Assembly (NCBI RefSeq): GCF_036248275.1
Contig: NZ_CP109181.1
Coordinates: 7,316,001-7,380,000, forward strand
Direction of reading: 5' to 3'
Origin: Streptomyces sp. NBC_01716
Lineage (GTDB): Bacteria; Actinomycetota; Actinomycetes; Streptomycetales; Streptomycetaceae
DNA: 64,000 nt
This document shows positions 17,887 through 26,883 of the stretch, piece after piece. Every line of letters starts with the position of its first letter. Within the stretch, counting starts at the first letter, position 1. The notes beneath the pieces are model-generated. The model was not told where the DNA came from. It worked only from the letters and a program-made list of their open reading frames with translations, and searched no databases. The translations under genes were made by a program, and so were the position numbers.

Positions 17887-18551
17887 GCGCCCTGCCCTCC
17901 TGGCCGGACATGTCGTGGCTGAACGCGGAGGCGTTCACCGCCTTCGGCCAGCACATCATCTGGTCCGACATGGTCGGCAACTCGATGGGTCTGGTCGCCC
18001 TCGTACTCGGCTGGCGGCGCTCGATCCTGACCTGGCCCGCGCAGCTGCTGGCCGGCGCCATCCTCGTCGCCGCGTACGCCTCCGCGCACCTCAGCGGCGG
18101 CGTCGGCAAGCAACTCCTCGTCATCGGCGTGGCGTTGTGGGGCTGGCGGATGTGGCAGCGCGGCCGGCAGACGGCCCAGGACGGCACGATCGCCGTACGG
18201 TTCGCCACCTGGCCCGAGCGGTGGCTGCTCCTCGGCGGTACGGCGCTGGGCACCCTCGCCGTCGGCGCCCTCTTCAGCGCCGTACCCGACCTGTCCTGGA
18301 ACCCGTGGCCCGACGCGTACATCTTCGTCGGCACCCTCGCCGCGATGGTCGCGCAGGCGCGCGGTCTGGTCGAATTCTGGTTCGCCTGGCTCCTGGTGGA
18401 CCTCGTCGGAGTACCGCTCGCCTTCAGCAGCGGGCTGGCCTTCTCCGGCCTCGTGTACGTCGTCTACCTCGGCCTCGTCCTGTGGGGGCTGCGGGACTGG
18501 TGGCTGCGCACCCGCGTGGCCGCCCCGGCTCTGGAAGGAGCGGCAGCATGA
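17883..18551 (+). CDS. ribM: PnuC-family transporter, probable riboflavin transporter RibM
   Basis: 222 aa integral membrane protein with about seven hydrophobic segments and the PnuC-family pattern (GNSMGLVALVLGWRRSILTWPAQLLAG, WGWRMWQRG, WFAWLLVDLVGVPLA). Generic annotation would be nicotinamide mononucleotide transporter, but its position inside an FMN-riboswitch operon matches RibM of Streptomyces davaonensis and Corynebacterium, which carries riboflavin. It overlaps ribE by four bases (GTGA) and ribBA by four (ATGA), so it is tightly coupled. Riboflavin as substrate is inferred from context. Confidence 0.85.
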   Translation: MSALPSWPDMSWLNAEAFTAFGQHIIWSDMVGNSMGLVALVLGWRRSILTWPAQLLAGAILVAAYASAHLSGGVGKQLLVIGVALWGWRMWQRGRQTAQDGTIAVRFATWPERWLLLGGTALGTLAVGALFSAVPDLSWNPWPDAYIFVGTLAAMVAQARGLVEFWFAWLLVDLVGVPLAFSSGLAFSGLVYVVYLGLVLWGLRDWWLRTRVAAPALEGAAA

Positions 18552-19840
18552 CCGCACAGCCCACCTGGTACTCCACCGACAACATCGAGGACTTCGCCCT
18601 CGACCCCGTGGAGCGGGCCGTCATGGACATCGCGGCGGGCCGGCCCGTCGTGGTCGTCGACGACGAGGACCGCGAGAACGAGGGCGACCTCGTGATCGCC
18701 GCCGAGAAGGCGACCCCCGAGATCGTCGCCTTCATGATGAGCGAGTGCCGCGGACTGATCTGCGCCCCCATGGAGGGCGCGGAGCTGGACCGGCTCGAAC
18801 TGCCGCAGATGGTCGACCACAACACCGAGTCGATGCGCACCGCGTTCACGGTCTCCGTCGACGCGGGACCGGACCACGGTGTCACGACCGGCATCTCGGC
18901 CGCCGACCGCGCCACCACGCTCCGTCTGCTCGCCGCCGGCGAGGCGGCCGGACCCGCCGACTTCGTCCGGCCCGGCCATGTCTTCCCGCTGCGCGCCAAG
19001 CCCGGCGGGGTGCTCGTACGCAACGGCCACACCGAGGCCGCGGTCGACCTCGCCCGGCTGGCGGGGCTGCGCCCGGCCGGGGCGATCGTCGAGATCGCGG
19101 GCGAGGACGGGGTGATGCTCCGGCTGCCCGAGCTGATCCCGTTCGCGCGCAAGCACGGCCTGACGATCATCTCCATCGAGGATCTGATCGCCCACCGGCT
19201 CGCCGCCGAGCCCACCGTGCGCCGCGAGGCCGAGGTCCGACTGCCCACGGCCTTCGGCGAGTTCACCGCGTACGGTTACCGGTCCACCGTCGACGGCGTC
19301 GAGCATGTCGCCCTCGTCCACGGTGACATCGGCGACGGCGCCGACGTCGTCGTCAGGGTCCACTCCGAGTGCCTGACCGGCGACATCTTCTCCTCCCAGC
19401 GCTGCGACTGCGGCCCCCAGCTCCAGGCATCGATGGAGCGCGTCACCGAGGCCGGCCGGGGCGTCGTCGTCTATCTGCGCGGCCACGAGGGGCGCGGCAT
19501 CGGCCTGCTGTCCAAGCTGCGCGCGTACGAACTCCAGGAGCGCGGGCGCGACACCCTCGACGCCAACCTCGAACTCGGCCTGCCCGCCGACGCGCGCGAC
19601 TACGCGGCCGGGGCGCGGATCCTCGAAGACCTCGGGGTGCGCAGCCTGCGGCTGATGACCAACAACCCCGACAAGGTGGACGCGTTGGTGCGGCACGGTC
19701 TCGACGTGATCGCGCGCGTGCCCATGCCCGTCCAGGCGGGGGAGCACAACCTCCGGTATCTGCGCACCAAGCGGGACCGGATGGGGCACGAACTGCCCTG
19801 GCTCGACCCGGCGGCAGGCTCGGCCTGCGGCAACCAGTGA
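18548..19840 (+). CDS. ribBA: Bifunctional DHBP synthase / GTP cyclohydrolase II
   Basis: 430 aa fusion. The N-terminal 3,4-dihydroxy-2-butanone-4-phosphate synthase domain has the acidic motif VVDDEDRENEGDLVIAAE and HVFPLRA; the C-terminal GTP cyclohydrolase II domain begins near residue 225 and carries VRVHSECLTGDIFSSQRCDCG (three zinc Cys) and LRGHEGRGIGLL. It supplies both starting units of riboflavin from ribulose 5-phosphate and GTP. The ATG overlaps the ribM stop. Confidence 0.95.
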   Translation: MTAQPTWYSTDNIEDFALDPVERAVMDIAAGRPVVVVDDEDRENEGDLVIAAEKATPEIVAFMMSECRGLICAPMEGAELDRLELPQMVDHNTESMRTAFTVSVDAGPDHGVTTGISAADRATTLRLLAAGEAAGPADFVRPGHVFPLRAKPGGVLVRNGHTEAAVDLARLAGLRPAGAIVEIAGEDGVMLRLPELIPFARKHGLTIISIEDLIAHRLAAEPTVRREAEVRLPTAFGEFTAYGYRSTVDGVEHVALVHGDIGDGADVVVRVHSECLTGDIFSSQRCDCGPQLQASMERVTEAGRGVVVYLRGHEGRGIGLLSKLRAYELQERGRDTLDANLELGLPADARDYAAGARILEDLGVRSLRLMTNNPDKVDALVRHGLDVIARVPMPVQAGEHNLRYLRTKRDRMGHELPWLDPAAGSACGNQ

Positions 19841-19889
19841 CCACCACGCGTACATCGGCACACCGGAACACCGGAACACCAGGAGAGAC

Positions 19890-20375
19890 ATGAGCGGCAA
19901 GGGTGCACCCGAACTGACCGTCCGCAACTGCGGCGACCTGCGGGTGGCGGTCATCGCGGCCCTGTGGCACGAACAGGTCATGGACGGACTCGTGGACGGC
20001 GCTCTGGGCGCCCTGCGTGACCTGGGCATCGACGAGCCGACCCTGATCAGGGTTCCCGGCAGCTTCGAGCTGCCCGTCGCCGCCAAGGTCCTCGCCGACC
20101 GCGGTTACGACGCGGTCGTCGCCCTCGGCGTCGTCATCCGCGGCGGGACCCCGCACTTCGACTACGTGTGCCAGGGCGTCACCCAGGGCCTGACCCAGGT
20201 CTCGATCGACACCGGCGTACCGGTCGGCTTCGGCGTGCTGACCTGCGACACCGAGGAGCAGGCCCTGGACAGGGCGGGACTTGAGTCCTCCCGCGAGGAC
20301 AAGGGGCACGAGGCCGCCACCGCGGCCGTCGCCACGGCGGCCACCCTGCGCGCCCTCGCCGAACCCTGGCGCTGA
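19890..20375 (+). CDS. ribH: 6,7-dimethyl-8-ribityllumazine synthase
   Basis: 161 aa. Condenses the RibBA and RibD products to lumazine; forms an icosahedral or pentameric shell in the family. Conserved segments are RVAVIAALWHEQVMDGLVDGAL, VPGSFELPVAAKVL, VALGVVIRGGTPHFDYVC (catalytic His) and VPVGFGVLTCDTEEQALDRAG. GGAGA precedes the ATG. Last rib gene of the operon, 49 bases after ribBA. Confidence 0.95.
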   Translation: MSGKGAPELTVRNCGDLRVAVIAALWHEQVMDGLVDGALGALRDLGIDEPTLIRVPGSFELPVAAKVLADRGYDAVVALGVVIRGGTPHFDYVCQGVTQGLTQVSIDTGVPVGFGVLTCDTEEQALDRAGLESSREDKGHEAATAAVATAATLRALAEPWR

Positions 20376-20409
20376 CGGCTGAGCCCGACCGCGTACGCTA
20401 GGCAGCACC

Positions 20410-20682
20410 ATGCCGAAGAAGACGTTCGAGGAGCTCTTCGCCGAGCTTCAGCAGAAGGCCGCCACGGGCGACCCCAGCACCTCCCGCACCGCCGAACTGG
20501 TGGACAAGGGAGTGCATGCCATCGGTAAGAAGGTCGTCGAAGAGGCCGCCGAGGTGTGGATGGCGGCCGAGTACGAGGGGCCCGAAGCCACCGCCGAGGA
20601 GATCTCGCAGCTGCTCTACCACGTCCAGGTGATGATGGTCGCGCGCGGGATCTCCCTCGACGAGGTCTACTCCCATCTGTGA
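20410..20682 (+). CDS. hisE: Phosphoribosyl-ATP diphosphatase
   Basis: 90 aa all-alpha MazG-like pyrophosphatase for the second step of histidine synthesis (PR-ATP to PR-AMP). Motifs KTFEELFAELQQKAATGDPSTSRTAELVDKG and KKVVEEAAEVWMAAEYEG show the metal-binding Glu residues. Starts 34 bases after ribH, so it is probably transcribed with the riboflavin genes; separated from hisG by a 138-base gap with a strong hairpin. Confidence 0.93.
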   Translation: MPKKTFEELFAELQQKAATGDPSTSRTAELVDKGVHAIGKKVVEEAAEVWMAAEYEGPEATAEEISQLLYHVQVMMVARGISLDEVYSHL

Positions 20683-20726
20683 GCACCGCCCTCATCCGAC
20701 GTACGACTTCCCACAACTCCACGGCG

Positions 20727-20748
20727 CCGGGCGCACGGTCGCGCCCGG
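20727..20748 (+). terminator. Terminator-like hairpin between hisE and hisG
   Basis: Perfect 8-bp inverted repeat CCGGGCGC / GCGCCCGG with a 6-base loop, 44 bases after the hisE stop. No U-tract. Probably ends part of the rib-hisE transcript before hisG. Confidence 0.5.
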
Positions 20749-20820
20749 ATCCCGCCCGCCCGCCGTTCACCTCACGTTCCCCGTTCGCCGCTGTCACGCA
20801 TCGTTAAGGAAGCCACTCTC

Positions 20821-21669
20821 ATGCTGCGTATCGCCGTCCCCAACAAGGGTTCGCTCTCCGGGGCAGCGTCCGAGATGCTCCATGAGGCGGGCTACCAGCA
20901 GCGCAAGGAGTCCAAGGAACTCGTCCTGGTCGACCCCGGGAACGAGGTCGAGTTCTTCTACCTGCGCCCGCGTGACATCGCGATCTATGTGAGCTCCGGC
21001 CGTCTCGACATCGGCATCACCGGCCGTGACCTGCTGCTCGACTCGGGCGCGGGCGCCGAGGAGATCCTGCCGCTCGGCTTCGCCCGCTCCACCTTCCGCT
21101 TCGCCGCCAAGCCCGGCGCGGCCACGTCCGTCGCCGACTTCGGCGGGCTGACGATCGCCACCTCCTACGAAGGCGTCGTCGTCAAGTACCTCGCCGACAA
21201 GGGCGTCGACGCCTCCGTCGTCCACCTCGACGGCGCCGTCGAGACCGCGATCGAACTGGGCGTCGCGCAGATCATCGCCGACGTGGTGGAGACCGGCACG
21301 TCCATGCGGAACGCCGGCCTCGAAGTCATCGGCGAGCCGATCATGAAGTCCGAGGCGGTCGTCATCCGCCGCAACGGCGCGGACGCCGGCGACCCGAAGG
21401 TCCAGCAGTTCCTGCGCCGCCTCCAGGGCGTCCTGGTCGCCCGCTCGTACGTGATGATGGACTACGACTGCCGCGCCGAGCACCTGGAGCGCGCCGTCGC
21501 CCTCACGCCCGGCCTGGAGTCGCCCACCGTCTCCCCGCTGCACAACGAGGGCTGGGTCGCCGTCCGCGCGATGGTCCCGGCCGCCGAGGCGCAGCGGATC
21601 ATGGACGATCTGTACGAGCTGGGTGCCCGCGCCATCCTCACCACGGCCATCCACGCCTGCCGCCTGTGA
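20821..21669 (+). CDS. hisG: ATP phosphoribosyltransferase (long form)
   Basis: 282 aa, first and committed enzyme of histidine synthesis, of the long type with a C-terminal ACT-like regulatory domain that mediates histidine feedback inhibition. Seen are MLRIAVPNKGSLSGAASEML, the PRPP-binding block IIADVVETGTSMRNAGLEVI, and the C-terminal segment GWVAVRAMVPAAEAQRIMDDLYELGARAI. An AAGGAAG site precedes the ATG. Neighbour hisE confirms the pathway. Confidence 0.95.
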   Translation: MLRIAVPNKGSLSGAASEMLHEAGYQQRKESKELVLVDPGNEVEFFYLRPRDIAIYVSSGRLDIGITGRDLLLDSGAGAEEILPLGFARSTFRFAAKPGAATSVADFGGLTIATSYEGVVVKYLADKGVDASVVHLDGAVETAIELGVAQIIADVVETGTSMRNAGLEVIGEPIMKSEAVVIRRNGADAGDPKVQQFLRRLQGVLVARSYVMMDYDCRAEHLERAVALTPGLESPTVSPLHNEGWVAVRAMVPAAEAQRIMDDLYELGARAILTTAIHACRL

Positions 21670-21683
21670 AGGACTCATCTCCG

Positions 21684-22238
21684 ATGCCCGTGCCGGCCCC
21701 CCGCCCCACGCCCCCCGACCTGCCGGCGCTCCCCGTGACGCTCCGCCCGAACGTCACCAGGGCCGTCCTGCTGTCCGTCGGGACGGTCATGCTCCTCGTC
21801 ATCACCGCGATGTCCCTGCTGCTGGAGAAGCTGAACCCGGCCGAGCGTGTCAGCTTCATCTTCGTGGGACTGATCTTCTTCGGTGTGCTGTGCCTGCTGA
21901 GCCGCCCCAAGGTCGTCGCCGACGACACGGGCGTCACCGTCGTCAATCTCACCCGCGTCCGGCGGCTGGAGTGGGCGGAGATCCTGCGCGTCAACCTCCG
22001 GGTGGGCGACCCGTGGGTCTTCCTCGACCTGAGCGACGGCACCAGCATGCCCGTGCTCGGCATCCAGCCGGGTGTCGCGAGGCAGAAGGCCGTACGCGAC
22101 GCGCGGACCCTGCGCGCCCTGGCCGAGTCGCACGGCACCGGCACGGACACGACGCCCGGTGCCGGTGCCGGCGACGCCCGTACGGAGACCACGACCGACG
22201 CCGGCACGGACACGGCCACGGATGCAGGTCCCGCGTGA
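21684..22238 (+). CDS. PH-domain membrane protein
   Basis: 184 aa. Two hydrophobic segments near the N-terminus (about residues 23-65, AVLLSVGTVMLLVITAMSLLL and VSFIFVGLIFFGVLCLL), then a bacterial PH-like domain (VVADDTGVTVVNLTRVRRLEWAEILRVNLRVGDPWVFLDLSDG) and a Thr/Ala/Asp-rich tail. Function unknown. The ATG at 21684 follows GAAGGA (21669-21674); a GTG at 21666 overlapping the hisG stop by four bases would add six residues. Confidence 0.75.
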   Translation: MPVPAPRPTPPDLPALPVTLRPNVTRAVLLSVGTVMLLVITAMSLLLEKLNPAERVSFIFVGLIFFGVLCLLSRPKVVADDTGVTVVNLTRVRRLEWAEILRVNLRVGDPWVFLDLSDGTSMPVLGIQPGVARQKAVRDARTLRALAESHGTGTDTTPGAGAGDARTETTTDAGTDTATDAGPA

Positions 22239-22420
22239 ACATTGCGGTGCCGGTCCCAGTGGCTACGCTGGGGGCGGCGGCGCCAGGTGCGCCCCGCCCC
22301 GCATCCGACGGCCGTGAGTACCGGCCCGCGGGGCATCCTGCGACCCGAGGAGTGACTCCCTCCAGCAATGGACGGATCATCCGGTAGTACATGCGCCGCC
22401 GCCTTCGAAGAGGCGGCGGC

Positions 22421-23905
22421 ATGACCATCCCCCTGCTGCTGCTCACCGCGGCATTCCTTCTCATCCTCGCCAACGGGTTCTTCGTGGCGGCCGAGTTCGG
22501 TCTCGTGACCGTGGACCGGCCGGACGCCGAACGTGCCGCCGCCGCGGGCGACCGCCGCGCCCGCGCCGTCGTCCGGGCCCTGCGGGAGCTGTCGTTCCAG
22601 CTCTCCGGCACCCAGCTCGGCATCACCATCACCTCACTCGTCGTCGGCATGCTGGCCGAGCCCGCGCTCGCCCAGCTGCTCGACGGCCCTCTCACCGCGA
22701 CCGGTCTCCCCGAAGGGGCCGTGTCCGGGGTCGCCGTGGTGACCGGAGTGCTTCTCGCCTCCGCCGTCCAGATGGTCATCGGAGAACTCGTACCGAAGAA
22801 CTGGGCGGTCTCCCGGCCGTTGCAGGTCGCCCGCTTCGTCGCCGGCCCGCAGCATCTGTTCGCCACCGTCTTCCGGCCCGTCATCACCCTGCTCAACACG
22901 GTGGCCAACCGGCTGGTGCGGCTGCTCGGCGTCGAGCCGACCGAGGAACTGGCCTCGGCCCGTACACCCGGTGAGCTGGTCTCGCTGGCCAGACACTCCG
23001 CGCTGGCCGGCGCCCTCGAACAGGACACGGCCGACCTGTTCGTACGGACCCTGTCCCTCGGGCATCTCACGGCCCAGCACGTGATGACCCCCCGGGTGAA
23101 GGTCATAGCCCTCCAGTCGGACGCCACCGCGGCCGACGTGCTCAACCTGACCCGCGCCACCGGCCTGTCGCGCTTCCCCGTCTACCGGGAGCGCATCGAC
23201 GAGATCGTCGGCATGGCCCACCTCAAGGACGCGCTGGCCGTCCCCGCGCACGAGCGGGGACGCGCGCCGGTCGGCCGGATCTCCGTGCCGGCCCAGCTCG
23301 TGCCCGAGACACTGCCGGTCCGGCAGCTGCTGGAGCGGCTGCGCAGCGAGCAGCCGATCGCCGTGGTCGTCGACGAGTACGGCGGTACGGCCGGGGTCGT
23401 CACCCTTGAGGACATCGTCGAGGAACTGGTCGGCGAGGTCCTGGACGAGCACGACAGCGAGGGCGACGGGCGGCCCGAACTCGCCGCCGTCACCACCGAC
23501 GACGGGCGCCCCACCTGGGACGCCGAGGGCAGCTGCCGGGTCCTCACCCTCCGGCGGATAGGACTTGAGGTCCCGGACGGGCCGTACGAGACGGTGGCCG
23601 GTCTGGTCGCCGATCTGCTGGGCCGTATCCCCGCCCCCGGCGACCGCGCGGAGCTGCCCGGCTGGCGACTCTCGGTCCGGCAGGTCGGGCGCTACCGGGC
23701 CGAGCGTGTCCGGCTGGTGCGCACCGGCGACGTCCCGGCATCGGCCGTCGTACAGGCCGCGCGGCAGGCGCCGGACAGGATCACGGTCAGGGCCACGGCG
23801 ACCGCACCGGCCACGGCGCCCCCACCGACACAGCCGCCGGCGGAGACGCCGACGTCCGCGTCCACCACCGCGCCCGCCACGGCCACGGCGGAGGCGGCCC
23901 GGTGA
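22421..23905 (+). CDS. CNNM/CorC-type hemolysin-family membrane protein (DUF21-CBS-CorC_HlyC)
   Basis: 494 aa. N-terminal DUF21 transmembrane domain (FLLILANGFFVAAEFGLVTVDR and LGITITSLVVGMLAEPALAQLL), a CBS pair (about residues 220-340, AQHVMTPRVKVIALQSDATAADVL, DEIVGMAHLKDAL, AVVVDEYGGTAGVVTLEDIVEELVGEV), a CorC_HlyC domain and an Ala/Thr/Pro-rich tail. Bacterial members are implicated in divalent cation, mainly Mg2+, export. Starts the tandem pair; its stop overlaps the next start by four bases. Confidence 0.87.
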   Translation: MTIPLLLLTAAFLLILANGFFVAAEFGLVTVDRPDAERAAAAGDRRARAVVRALRELSFQLSGTQLGITITSLVVGMLAEPALAQLLDGPLTATGLPEGAVSGVAVVTGVLLASAVQMVIGELVPKNWAVSRPLQVARFVAGPQHLFATVFRPVITLLNTVANRLVRLLGVEPTEELASARTPGELVSLARHSALAGALEQDTADLFVRTLSLGHLTAQHVMTPRVKVIALQSDATAADVLNLTRATGLSRFPVYRERIDEIVGMAHLKDALAVPAHERGRAPVGRISVPAQLVPETLPVRQLLERLRSEQPIAVVVDEYGGTAGVVTLEDIVEELVGEVLDEHDSEGDGRPELAAVTTDDGRPTWDAEGSCRVLTLRRIGLEVPDGPYETVAGLVADLLGRIPAPGDRAELPGWRLSVRQVGRYRAERVRLVRTGDVPASAVVQAARQAPDRITVRATATAPATAPPPTQPPAETPTSASTTAPATATAEAAR

Positions 23906-24990
23906 GCGTCCTCCAACTCCTCTTCGCCGTCCTGCTCGTCCTGGCCAACGGGTTCTTCGTAGGAGCCGAGTTCGCGCTCGTCTCCGTACGGCGCAGCCAG
24001 ATCGAACCCCTGGCCGCCGCGGGATCGGCACGCGCCAGACAGGTGCTGCACGGTCTGGAGAATCTGCCGCAGATGATGGCCGCCGCGCAGTTCGGCATCA
24101 CCATCTGCTCCCTGACGCTCGGCGCGGTCGCCGAGCCCACCGTGGCCCATCTCCTCGAACCGCTCTTCCACGCGGCTCATGTGCCCGAGGGCCTCATCCA
24201 TCCGCTGGGCTTCTTCATCGCCCTCGCCCTGGTCGTCTTCCTGCACCTCGTCATCGGCGAGATGGTGCCGAAGAACCTCGCCATGGCGGCGCCGGAGAAG
24301 ACCGCGATCTGGTTCAGCCCCGGTCTCGTCGGCTTCGCCCGTCTCTGCCGCCCCGTCACCGCGGCCCTCGGCGCCTGCGCCACGCTGGTCCTGCGGGCCT
24401 TCGGCGTCGAGCCCAAGGACGAGGTGGAGGCCGTCTTCACCAGCGAGCAGCTCAACCGTCTCGTGGCGGACTCCGGTGACGCCGGCCTCCTCGAACCGGA
24501 GGAGCGGGAGCGGCTGGGGGACGCCCTGGAGCTCGGCTCCCGGCCGGTCACCGACGTTCTGCTCACCCGGGCCGGGCTGGTGACCGTCACACCCTCCGTC
24601 ACGCCCCGCGAGATCGAGGAGCTGACGGTGCGCACCGGTTTCTCCCGCTTCCCGGTCTGCGCCGACAGCGCGGGGGTCTTCATGGGCTACCTGCATGTCA
24701 AGGACGTCCTCGATCTGGAGGACAGGGAGCGCGCCGTACCGCAGCACGTCTGGCGGCCGATGACCACCCTGCGGGCCGAACTGCCGCTGGACGACGCCCT
24801 CACCGTCATGCGCCGGGCCGCCACCCACCTCGCCCAGGTCGCCGACGCGACCGGCCGGGTGCTGGGCCTCGTCGCCCTGGAGGACGTACTGGAAATGCTC
24901 GTCGGCGAGGTACGCGACCCGTCCCACCGGCAGCTGACACGGCCGGGCCACCAGCGCACCGACCAGGCCGGGCAGGCTCTCGCGCGCTGA
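23902..24990 (+). CDS. CNNM/CorC-type hemolysin-family membrane protein, second copy
   Basis: 362 aa paralogue of the preceding gene: the DUF21 segments LLVLANGFFVGAEFALVSVRRSQ and FGITICSLTLGAVAEPTVAHLLEPL match it, followed by a CBS pair (RPVTDVLLTRAGLVTVTPSVTPREIEEL, GRVLGLVALEDVLEMLVGEV) but no CorC_HlyC domain, so it is shorter. GTG start overlaps the previous stop (GTGA). The two probably act as a heteromeric or redundant cation-transport unit (inference). Confidence 0.87.
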   Translation: MSVLQLLFAVLLVLANGFFVGAEFALVSVRRSQIEPLAAAGSARARQVLHGLENLPQMMAAAQFGITICSLTLGAVAEPTVAHLLEPLFHAAHVPEGLIHPLGFFIALALVVFLHLVIGEMVPKNLAMAAPEKTAIWFSPGLVGFARLCRPVTAALGACATLVLRAFGVEPKDEVEAVFTSEQLNRLVADSGDAGLLEPEERERLGDALELGSRPVTDVLLTRAGLVTVTPSVTPREIEELTVRTGFSRFPVCADSAGVFMGYLHVKDVLDLEDRERAVPQHVWRPMTTLRAELPLDDALTVMRRAATHLAQVADATGRVLGLVALEDVLEMLVGEVRDPSHRQLTRPGHQRTDQAGQALAR

Positions 24991-25163
24991 GCCCGCCACC
25001 GCCGGAGGGGCCGAAACCGGTCCCTCCGGCAGGTCGCGGACGGCCGGTTTTCGGCCCCCATCAACGGGTCAACTCCTCGTATGTTCAAACACATGCTGAA
25101 TCAACGGGGCATGCGTGACAGAACGAAACACGACCTGACCAAATTGTGTGACACGAGTGGAAT

Positions 25164-26078
25164 GTGCAAGACGAGTGGGGGAAGTCCGCGCGTACCGTCT
25201 TCGTACGGGCGCTGTCCGGCCATCGGCGGGCTGGGATGAGGTGGTCACTTCGCGGCTGGGTGTCCCTGACGGTCGTCTTCCTTCTCTTTCTCCTCCTGGT
25301 GCTGCCGTGGCCCAAGGCTCTCGGCCTCTCCGTGGCCATCGGCAGCCTCTCCGCCCTCGCGCCGCTGCTCGTCTGGGCCGCCAGACAGCGGCTCGGGCGG
25401 CGGCCGAGGGCGGCGGCGTTCCCACGGGTGCGGTTCACCGAGCAGTTGGTGGCCGTCCGTGAGCAGGAACGCCACCGGATACGACGTGATCTGCACGACG
25501 GTCTCGGTCCGAGCCTCGCCGGGATCCGGCTCCGTCTGGACACCGCGGCGGGGGCCGTCCACGAGTCGTCGGCCCGCCGCCTGATCCTGGACGCCGCCGA
25601 CGAGGCCTCGCGCACCATGGACGACGTGCGGCGCATCATCGACGATCTGCGGCCCCCGGACCTCGACGACGTGGGCCTGCCGAGCGCGCTGCGGAACCTG
25701 GTGGACCGGGTCGGCACGGAGACCACGCTGCGCGTCGACTGCGTTCTGCCGGAGCCGGGCACGTACCGGCGGCCCGGCTACACCACGGAACTGGCCGCCT
25801 ACCGGATCGCCTCCGAAGCGCTGACGAACGTCATCCGGCACGCCGCGGCCGGCACCGTCATCGTCTCCCTGGACGTCCACGGGGACCGTCTCGTCCTCCA
25901 GGTGCTGGACGACGGCATCGGCCTGCCACCCGGCCACGCGACGGGTGGCCGCAGGGTCGGGCTGAACTCGATGGCGCAGCGCGCCGAGGAGGTCGGGGGC
26001 CGCTGTCTGCTGCTGCCGCACCCCCGGGGTCCTTCGGGGACGCTCGTGCATGTGCTCCTTCCCCGGAACCCGGTATGA
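25164..26078 (+). CDS. Two-component sensor histidine kinase (NarL-partner type)
   Basis: 304 aa. A single short hydrophobic region (about residues 30-70) precedes a HisKA_3 dimerisation domain with the phospho-His in EQERHRIRRDLHDGLGPSLAGIRLRL and a HATPase_c domain (LTNVIRHAAAGTVIVSLDVHGDRLVLQVLDDGIGLP). The start is uncertain: GTG 25164 is given, while ATG 25236 would shorten it by 24 residues. Overlaps the response regulator by four bases. It lies just upstream of the first lasso precursor and may regulate that cluster. Confidence 0.85.
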   Translation: MQDEWGKSARTVFVRALSGHRRAGMRWSLRGWVSLTVVFLLFLLLVLPWPKALGLSVAIGSLSALAPLLVWAARQRLGRRPRAAAFPRVRFTEQLVAVREQERHRIRRDLHDGLGPSLAGIRLRLDTAAGAVHESSARRLILDAADEASRTMDDVRRIIDDLRPPDLDDVGLPSALRNLVDRVGTETTLRVDCVLPEPGTYRRPGYTTELAAYRIASEALTNVIRHAAAGTVIVSLDVHGDRLVLQVLDDGIGLPPGHATGGRRVGLNSMAQRAEEVGGRCLLLPHPRGPSGTLVHVLLPRNPV

Positions 26079-26737
26079 ACGTCCGGGTGTTCCTCGTGGA
26101 CGACCATCCGATGTTCCGGGCCGGTGTCCGGATCGCGCTGGCGGACAACGACGGCCTGGAGGTCGTCGGAGAGGCCGCCACGGGCGAGGAGGCCGTTCAG
26201 GCGCTGCTGGGCAGGAAGGTCACCGCGGACATCGTCCTGATGGACATGCAGCTCCCGGGGTGCTCGGGCACCGAGGCGACCCGGACGATCGTCGACGGCT
26301 TCCCGCCGGGGGCCGCCGTGCCCCGCATCCTGGTGATGTCGGTGGCGGCGGACGACGACGCGGTGGTCTCGGCGCTGCGCGCCGGTGCCTACGGCTATCT
26401 GGTCAAGGGGGCGCCACGGGAGGAGCTGATACGGGCCGTACGCACCGTCGCGGTCGGGGGAGCCGTGTTCAGCCCGGCGGTGGCGGCCCGGCTCGGTGCC
26501 TACTTCTCGGCGGTGCACGAGCTGCCGAGCCGCGCCGCCTTTCCCCATCTCACCGACCGCGAACGGGAGGTGCTCGACCTCCTCGCGAGGGGGTTCAACA
26601 ACCGGCGTATCGCCCGGGAGTTGGTGCTCTCCGAGAAGACGGTGCGCAACCATGTGTCCCATATCTTCGCCAAGTTGCAGGTCAGCGACCGGGCGGAGGC
26701 GGCCGTACGGGCGCGTGACGCGGGCCTCGGCGGCTGA
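26075..26737 (+). CDS. NarL/FixJ-family response regulator
   Basis: 220 aa. REC domain with acidic pocket (FLVDDHPMF), phospho-acceptor Asp in VLMDMQLPG (about residue 57) and Lys in LVKGAPREELIRAVRTV. C-terminal LuxR-type HTH (LTDREREVLDLLARGFNNRRIARELVLSEKTVRNHVSHIFAKLQV). Cotranscribed with the kinase at 25164. It ends 147 bases before the first lasso precursor and is a candidate activator of it. Confidence 0.92.
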   Translation: MNVRVFLVDDHPMFRAGVRIALADNDGLEVVGEAATGEEAVQALLGRKVTADIVLMDMQLPGCSGTEATRTIVDGFPPGAAVPRILVMSVAADDDAVVSALRAGAYGYLVKGAPREELIRAVRTVAVGGAVFSPAVAARLGAYFSAVHELPSRAAFPHLTDREREVLDLLARGFNNRRIARELVLSEKTVRNHVSHIFAKLQVSDRAEAAVRARDAGLGG

Positions 26738-26775
26738 ACCCCGGCGGCCGGGACCCGGAAGGGTGCGGTGACCCA

Positions 26776-26804
26776 GGAACCCGGGACCACGGGCCTCCTA
26801 CGGT
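26776..26804 (+). promoter_or_regulatory. Promoter of lasso precursor 1: GGAACC, 17-base gap, TACGGT
   Basis: GGAACC at 26776-26781, within GGAACCCGGGACC (26776-26788), is followed after 17 bases by TACGGT (26799-26804), which fits the actinobacterial -10 consensus TANNNT. The same arrangement precedes the second precursor, the Tat-pair and the SARP gene. GGAACC replaces the usual TTGACA, suggesting an activator- or alternative-sigma-dependent promoter. Leader to the ATG at 26884 is about 70 bases. Confidence 0.6.
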
Positions 26805-26883
26805 GGCGGGGACCGGGGGCGGTGTCCGGCCGGTGGGCCGGACACCGCCTCACCAGCACATCCGAATGGGACGGTGACCTCAG

